Of a stretch of 17,729 nucleotides of DNA, positions 14,435-17,729 are shown one piece after another. A program made the translations under genes and the position numbers. The stretch comes from an uncultured Eubacteriales bacterium. GTDB lineage: Bacteria > Bacillota_A > Clostridia > Christensenellales > Aristaeellaceae. Where the stretch lies: positions 1-17,729 of the forward strand of contig CACYNZ010000023.1 in assembly GCA_902775835.1 (NCBI GenBank). The letters run 5' to 3'. Each line of letters starts with the position of its first letter. The first letter of the stretch is position 1. The notes under the pieces are model-generated. The model was given only the letters and a program-made list of their open reading frames with translations. It had not been told where the DNA came from and did not search any database.

Positions 14435-15568
14435 TTATCCGAGCTTTGCGGAAAAATCCGCCAGTACCTCGGAAATCCGGATCTGCTGCGGACACACCCG
14501 CTCACAGCTTCTGCACTTCAGACAGGCCTGAGGCTTCTTGTCGTCCGGCAGCGCGCTGAGCGCCATTGGCGCGATGAACCCGCCGCCGGTATAGACATGC
14601 TCATTGTACAGCGACAGAAGATGCGGGATATCCAGGCCCTGGGGGCAGTGGCTCACGCAGTAATGGCAGGCCGTGCAGGGAACCGTGTTCTTCGAGAGCA
14701 TCCGTCTGGCGGTATCCATGAGCACGCCCATTTCCGTCTCATTCAGCTTCCGCTCGTCTTCAAAGGTTTTCAGGTTCTTTTCCAGCTGCTCCTCCGTGGA
14801 CATGCCCGAAAGAATCACGGTCACGGACGGAACGCTCTGCAGAAAACGGAAGGCCCAGGCCGGAATCTCCTCATCCGGACGCAGCGCCTGAAGCGCTTTC
14901 TCGTCCTCCGGAGCCAGACGTGCCAGCTTTCCGCCGCGCAGCGGTTCCATGACCCATACCGGGATATTCCACTGATTGAGAAGCTCCACCTTTTCCTTCC
15001 CGCCCTGGAAGGTCCAGTCCAGATAATTCAGCTGCAGCTGGCAGAACTCCATATCCTTCCCGTAGGCTTCCAGAAAACGCCTGAGCACAGGCATGTTCCC
15101 ATGGCAGGAAAAGCCGAGATGCCGGATGCGTCCGTTGCGTTTCTGCTCCATGAGATAGCTGTAGATGCCGTACTTCTCATCGTCCAGATAGGCATCAATA
15201 TTCATCTCGCAGACATTGTGGAACAGGTAAAAATCGAAATGGTCCACCTGCAGCTTTTCCAGCTGCCGGTTGAAGATCTCCTCCACGTGCGCCCAGTTGG
15301 AGGCATCATAGCCCGGGAACTTGGTGGCCAGATAGAAGCTGTCCCTTGGATACTTCGCCAGGGCTCTTCCCATCACAAGCTCGGAATTCTCCCCATGATA
15401 GCCCCAGGCCGTATCATAGTAATTGATCCCGCCCTGCATTGCCGTGTCCACCATACGGACGGCAGTTTCCTCATCAATACGGCTGTCATCCCCGTCCACG
15501 ACCGGAAGACGCATGGCCCCGAATCCCAGTGCTGAAAGCTTCATTCCCTGAAAATCTCTGTAAATCAT
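14435..15568 (-). CDS. Aldo-keto reductase with C-terminal 2[4Fe-4S] domain
   Basis: This 377-residue cytoplasmic oxidoreductase has a TIM-barrel aldo-keto reductase domain at about 1-290. The catalytic tetrad is visible: Asp52 and Tyr57 in YYDTAWGYHG, Lys83 in LATKFPG and His117 in YLFHN. A ferredoxin-like tail carries C298-x2-C301-x2-C304-x3-C308 and C349-x2-C352-x2-C355-x3-C359. This arrangement is common in anaerobic Clostridia and suggests electron exchange with ferredoxin or a flavoprotein as well as NAD(P)H; substrate is unknown. ATG 15568 follows AGGAGG; the frame is open 28 codons further but without a ribosome binding site. It is a single-gene unit with promoter and terminator. Confidence 0.93.
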   Translation of the reverse strand: MIYRDFQGMKLSALGFGAMRLPVVDGDDSRIDEETAVRMVDTAMQGGINYYDTAWGYHGENSELVMGRALAKYPRDSFYLATKFPGYDASNWAHVEEIFNRQLEKLQVDHFDFYLFHNVCEMNIDAYLDDEKYGIYSYLMEQKRNGRIRHLGFSCHGNMPVLRRFLEAYGKDMEFCQLQLNYLDWTFQGGKEKVELLNQWNIPVWVMEPLRGGKLARLAPEDEKALQALRPDEEIPAWAFRFLQSVPSVTVILSGMSTEEQLEKNLKTFEDERKLNETEMGVLMDTARRMLSKNTVPCTACHYCVSHCPQGLDIPHLLSLYNEHVYTGGGFIAPMALSALPDDKKPQACLKCRSCERVCPQQIRISEVLADFSAKLG

Positions 15569-15640
15569 CTTCTGCCTCCTGTATGCTGCAGTCCCTGTCC
15601 GTGGGCACCGCTGGCGTTTCCGAATCATTCCGGCATCTGT

Positions 15641-15669
15641 ATTGTATGTCACGCCCGTTTTTCCTGCAA
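15641..15669 (-). promoter_or_regulatory. Promoter of the aldo-keto reductase gene
   Basis: On the minus strand TTGCAG (15669-15664) and TACAAT (15646-15641) are 17 bp apart. The start would be near 15634, leaving a leader of about 65 nt. The layout is very like the PHP promoter at 11104-11132. Confidence 0.55.
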
Positions 15670-15720
15670 ATGGTTATTGTTTATATCGTGATATTCCTTT
15701 TATGCATAATACAGCATCAG

Positions 15721-15750
15721 AAAAGCATCCTGCCGCCAAGACAGGATGCT
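15721..15750 (-). terminator. Terminator of the peroxidase-radical SAM operon
   Basis: A perfect 9-bp stem AGCATCCTG / CAGGATGCT with a 9-nt loop leads into TTTT on the minus strand, about 35 bp after the radical SAM stop. The plus strand also has a T run, but farther off. Confidence 0.8.
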
Positions 15751-15785
15751 GAGTGATTGTTTTTCCATCCGAAGAACCGGCACGG

Positions 15786-16895
15786 TCAATTAGCAGGCGC
15801 ATTCAGCAGCTGCTCCACCAGTTCCCGCTTCTCATACAGGACGCATCCGCCCGCATGATCCTCCAGCAGATGTCCGCCTTCCCGGAGCGCCATGAACAGT
15901 CTGGAATGCATGGCTTCCCTCAGGGATGTATCCCGGACATTGATGTCCGAATAGGGGGAGAAGGGACAGGGCTCCGCGCCGCCGTGGCTGTTGATATGGA
16001 AGAATCCGCGTCCCGCCGCCACGCAGCCGCCGGAACTCTTTTCATCACCGGGGAAGGAAACATACACCATTTCCAGGCTTTCCTTCCGGAGGCGCTGGAT
16101 CTCCTTCTGCAGATATGCCCGCTCTTCCTCACCGGGTGCCAGATGACTGCTTTCCTCCGTGACCGGCACGAACTCCACAAAGATCACAGCCTTGCAGCCG
16201 CGGTCAGAGAGACTCTTCAGGAAAGCTTCCGAGGAAACCTCGCGGATGTTTTCCGTGGTCACGGTGACGGAAGCGCCGAAAATCAGGCCTCTGCGGTGCA
16301 GTTCATCCATGTTGGCAATAAGCCGGTCATAGATGCCATTTCCGCGCCGCGCATCCGTGATCTCCCGGCCGCCCTCAACGCTCATGATGGGAATCAGGTT
16401 CCGGCATCTGTCAAACAGCTCGAAATACTTGTCATCCATGAACGTGCCGTTTGTGAACACGGGGAAAAGGATGGACGGCTTTTTCCCGGCTGCCTCAATG
16501 ATGTCACGGCGCAGCATGGGCTCGCCGCCTGCCAGAAGAATGAAGCTGATGCCCAGTTCGTCTGCCTCATCAAAGATGCGCAGCCATTCCGCGTCCGTGA
16601 GCTGGCGTACCGGCGCCGCGTCCACCGTGGCATGATTGCATCTGGAATAGCATCCGGCGCAGTGGAGATTGCACTGACTGGTAATGCTGGCAATCAGGAA
16701 CGGAGGAATATGCTCCCCGGCATCCTCCGCCTTTCTGCGCTTGCGGGAAGCAGCGCGGCTGGCCGCGGCAAACTTCACCATAAAAGCGCTTTCCCGGGGG
16801 TTTTTCAGCGTGGCCCGCATGGCATCGGATACCACCCGCTCCACGCCGTGGGTCATATATTCCTGAATGTCAAAACCCTTGTTCTGTTCGCTCAT
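15786..16895 (-). CDS. Radical SAM protein with short SPASM-like tail, unknown function
   Basis: This 369-residue radical S-adenosylmethionine enzyme binds its catalytic 4Fe-4S cluster through C75-x3-C79-x2-C82 in CNLHCAGCYS; GGEP (123-126) is the SAM-binding turn. The C-terminus has three spaced cysteines (C291, C310 in AEPCPFSPYSD, C351), resembling a reduced SPASM/twitch domain that could hold one auxiliary cluster. A long basic N-terminal helix region (about 15-60, rich in Arg, Lys and Ala) precedes the barrel. The peroxidase stop overlaps a possible GTG start at 16907 (GTGA), but ATG 16895, six bases after GAGG, is preferred; both keep the same frame. I recall similar proteins in Clostridia but know no function. 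Peptide-modifying activity is possible, yet no precursor peptide gene is seen nearby. Confidence 0.85.
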   Translation of the reverse strand: MSEQNKGFDIQEYMTHGVERVVSDAMRATLKNPRESAFMVKFAAASRAASRKRRKAEDAGEHIPPFLIASITSQCNLHCAGCYSRCNHATVDAAPVRQLTDAEWLRIFDEADELGISFILLAGGEPMLRRDIIEAAGKKPSILFPVFTNGTFMDDKYFELFDRCRNLIPIMSVEGGREITDARRGNGIYDRLIANMDELHRRGLIFGASVTVTTENIREVSSEAFLKSLSDRGCKAVIFVEFVPVTEESSHLAPGEEERAYLQKEIQRLRKESLEMVYVSFPGDEKSSGGCVAAGRGFFHINSHGGAEPCPFSPYSDINVRDTSLREAMHSRLFMALREGGHLLEDHAGGCVLYEKRELVEQLLNAPAN

Positions 16896-16903
16896 GTCCG
16901 TCC

Positions 16904-17443
16904 TCACAGCAGCGCTTTCACACAGTTCTCCACTTCAGCCATGTCTGCTGTCGGTTCAAAGCGGGCAACCACGTTGCCTTCCCGGTCAATCACAAACTTG
17001 GTGAAATTCCACTTGATGTCCGGCTTCTTGGCCCAGTCCGGGTCCGCGGCGGCAAACATCTTCTCCAGCAGTTCCTTGTACTGATGCTCACCGAAACCCT
17101 CAAAGCCCTTCTGGGACTTCAGATAGGTATACAGGGGCAGCTCATTGGCTCCGTTCACGTCCGCCTTCTTCATCTGCGGGAAGGTGGTATTGAAGTGCAT
17201 GGTGCAGAACTCATGGATTTCCTCATCCGTTCCGGGGGCCTGCGCGCCAAACTGGTTGCAGGGAATGTCCAGGATTTCCAGACCCTGGTCATGATAGTCC
17301 CGGTACATCTGCTCAATGGGCGCGTACTGGGGCGTGAATCCGCATCCGGTGGCAGTATTGACCACAAGGATTACCTTGCCCTTGTAATCGCTCAGGTTCA
17401 GCTGTTCGCCCTTGCCCGTGGTAATGGTGTAATCATAAATCAT
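16904..17443 (-). CDS. Thiol glutathione peroxidase (cysteine type)
   Basis: This 179-residue cytoplasmic thioredoxin-fold peroxidase reduces hydrogen peroxide and organic peroxides; bacterial cysteine forms usually take electrons from thioredoxin. The peroxidatic Cys34 lies in NTATGCGFTPQY, where animal enzymes have selenocysteine. Gln68 (in CNQFGAQAPG) and Trp145-Asn146 (in IKWNFTKF) complete the tetrad, and Cys80 in EFCTMHF is a candidate resolving residue. Length is normal. AGGAGG lies about eight bases before ATG 17443. A near-consensus promoter is upstream, and the gene is first in an operon with the radical SAM protein, its TGA meeting the next start region. This suggests the partner is needed under the same oxidative conditions. 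Confidence 0.93.
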   Translation of the reverse strand: MIYDYTITTGKGEQLNLSDYKGKVILVVNTATGCGFTPQYAPIEQMYRDYHDQGLEILDIPCNQFGAQAPGTDEEIHEFCTMHFNTTFPQMKKADVNGANELPLYTYLKSQKGFEGFGEHQYKELLEKMFAAADPDWAKKPDIKWNFTKFVIDREGNVVARFEPTADMAEVENCVKALL

Positions 17444-17558
17444 GCTGTTTTCCTCCTGCTCGTTATTTCTGCCTCACGGACACGCTTCTGCCCGTCAGCC
17501 CCTGCGCCCGCATGCCGATCATGAATCAGCATTTACAACGGATTCCTGATCTGAAAGG

Positions 17559-17588
17559 ATTGTAATCAAAACAGAATTCCCCTGTCAA
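17559..17588 (-). promoter_or_regulatory. Strong promoter of the peroxidase-radical SAM operon
   Basis: On the minus strand a perfect TTGACA (17588-17583) is 18 bp from TACAAT (17564-17559), the best -35 in the window. The start near 17552 leaves a leader of about 108 nt before ATG 17443, in which I see no obvious riboswitch or leader peptide. Confidence 0.7.
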
Positions 17589-17639
17589 TAAGTGAGATTT
17601 CCCGTTGCAGAGAAGAAATACCTGAGTGCTGTCCCGCTA

Positions 17640-17729
17640 TCAGAAGAAAGGCCAGTGACTCAGCAGGAATCCCGGCACCACCACCAGCAGGAAAAAGGCC
17701 CAGCTGATCAGCGTGAACACCCGGATAAA
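17640..17729 (-). CDS. C-terminal end of a membrane protein (partial, enters from the right edge)
   Basis: On the minus strand the last 29 codons of an open frame run from the window edge to TGA at 17642-17640. They read FIRVFTLISWAFFLLVVVPG, then FLLSHWPFF: a membrane-spanning helix with a short aromatic tail. The segment fits the last transmembrane helix of a membrane protein, but it is too short to assign a family. No clear terminator separates it from the peroxidase promoter 50 bp further on. Confidence 0.55.
   Translation of the reverse strand, partial: FIRVFTLISWAFFLLVVVPGFLLSHWPFF

Noticed and set aside
14266..14505. An 80-residue N-terminal extension of the MATE protein
   Set aside because: It would cross a promoter and a strong terminator and has no ribosome binding site; ATG 14265 gives the normal family length.
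17340..17345. Possible selenocysteine in the peroxidase
   Set aside because: The catalytic codon is a cysteine codon (TGC read on the minus strand), not TGA, so no recoding is needed.
1..17729. tRNA, rRNA, CRISPR, insertion sequence, prophage or toxin-antitoxin genes
   Set aside because: I looked on both strands and found no cloverleaf, no regularly spaced repeats, no transposase or integrase motifs and no small paired toxin-antitoxin frames.

Overview
The window looks like a chromosomal segment of a strictly anaerobic Clostridia-type Bacillota, probably a gut or rumen commensal. This is an inference from several things seen in the sequence: AGGAGG-type ribosome binding sites, many hairpin-plus-U-tract terminators, iron-sulphur-rich redox enzymes (a PreA-like protein and a ferredoxin-tailed aldo-keto reductase), and an ABC sugar operon without its own ATPase. 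There is no rRNA, tRNA, CRISPR array, insertion sequence or phage gene, so it reads as metabolic core/accessory DNA and not as a mobile island.

Layout. Positions 1-485 hold no gene I can support. At 546-1292 (+) is a secreted, helix-rich protein with an internal duplication, followed by a terminator. At 1589-3097 (+) is a PreA-type dihydropyrimidine dehydrogenase subunit with an unusual N-terminal GltD/PreT-like Fe-S domain, with its own promoter and terminator. At 3263-4183 (+) is a tandem double GNAT acetyltransferase. A decayed flavodoxin-fold oxidoreductase pseudogene (4180-about 4511) overlaps its stop codon, and two terminators in a row close this block.

The centre is a sucrose/fructoside utilisation locus. 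An ABC binding protein (4801-6090) and two permeases (6203-7087, 7087-7947) are followed by a cytoplasmic GH13_18 sucrose phosphorylase (8041-9477). A GH32 beta-fructosidase (11195-12676) lies beyond a two-gene minus-strand unit encoding a PHP-family phosphoesterase (10328-11044) and a CE1/esterase-D-like hydrolase (9493-10305). The expected flow is uptake of sucrose or short fructosides by the transporter. Sucrose phosphorylase would then give glucose-1-phosphate plus fructose, and GH32 would hydrolyse sucrose or fructo-oligosaccharides. No ATPase, fructokinase or regulator is present, so these must be encoded elsewhere.

The last third is on the minus strand as separate units, each with a readable promoter and terminator: a MATE efflux protein (12922-14265), an aldo-keto reductase with two C-terminal 4Fe-4S motifs (14435-15568), and a two-gene operon of a thiol glutathione peroxidase (16904-17443) overlapping or abutting a radical SAM protein of unknown role (15786-16895). 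The C-terminal tail of one more membrane protein enters at the right edge (17640-17729).

I do not see a clearly new defence or mobile system. The most unusual items are the N-terminally extended PreA without a PreT partner, the peroxidase/radical SAM pair, the secreted duplicated helical protein, the lipobox-less sugar-binding protein, and several strong unexplained hairpins.
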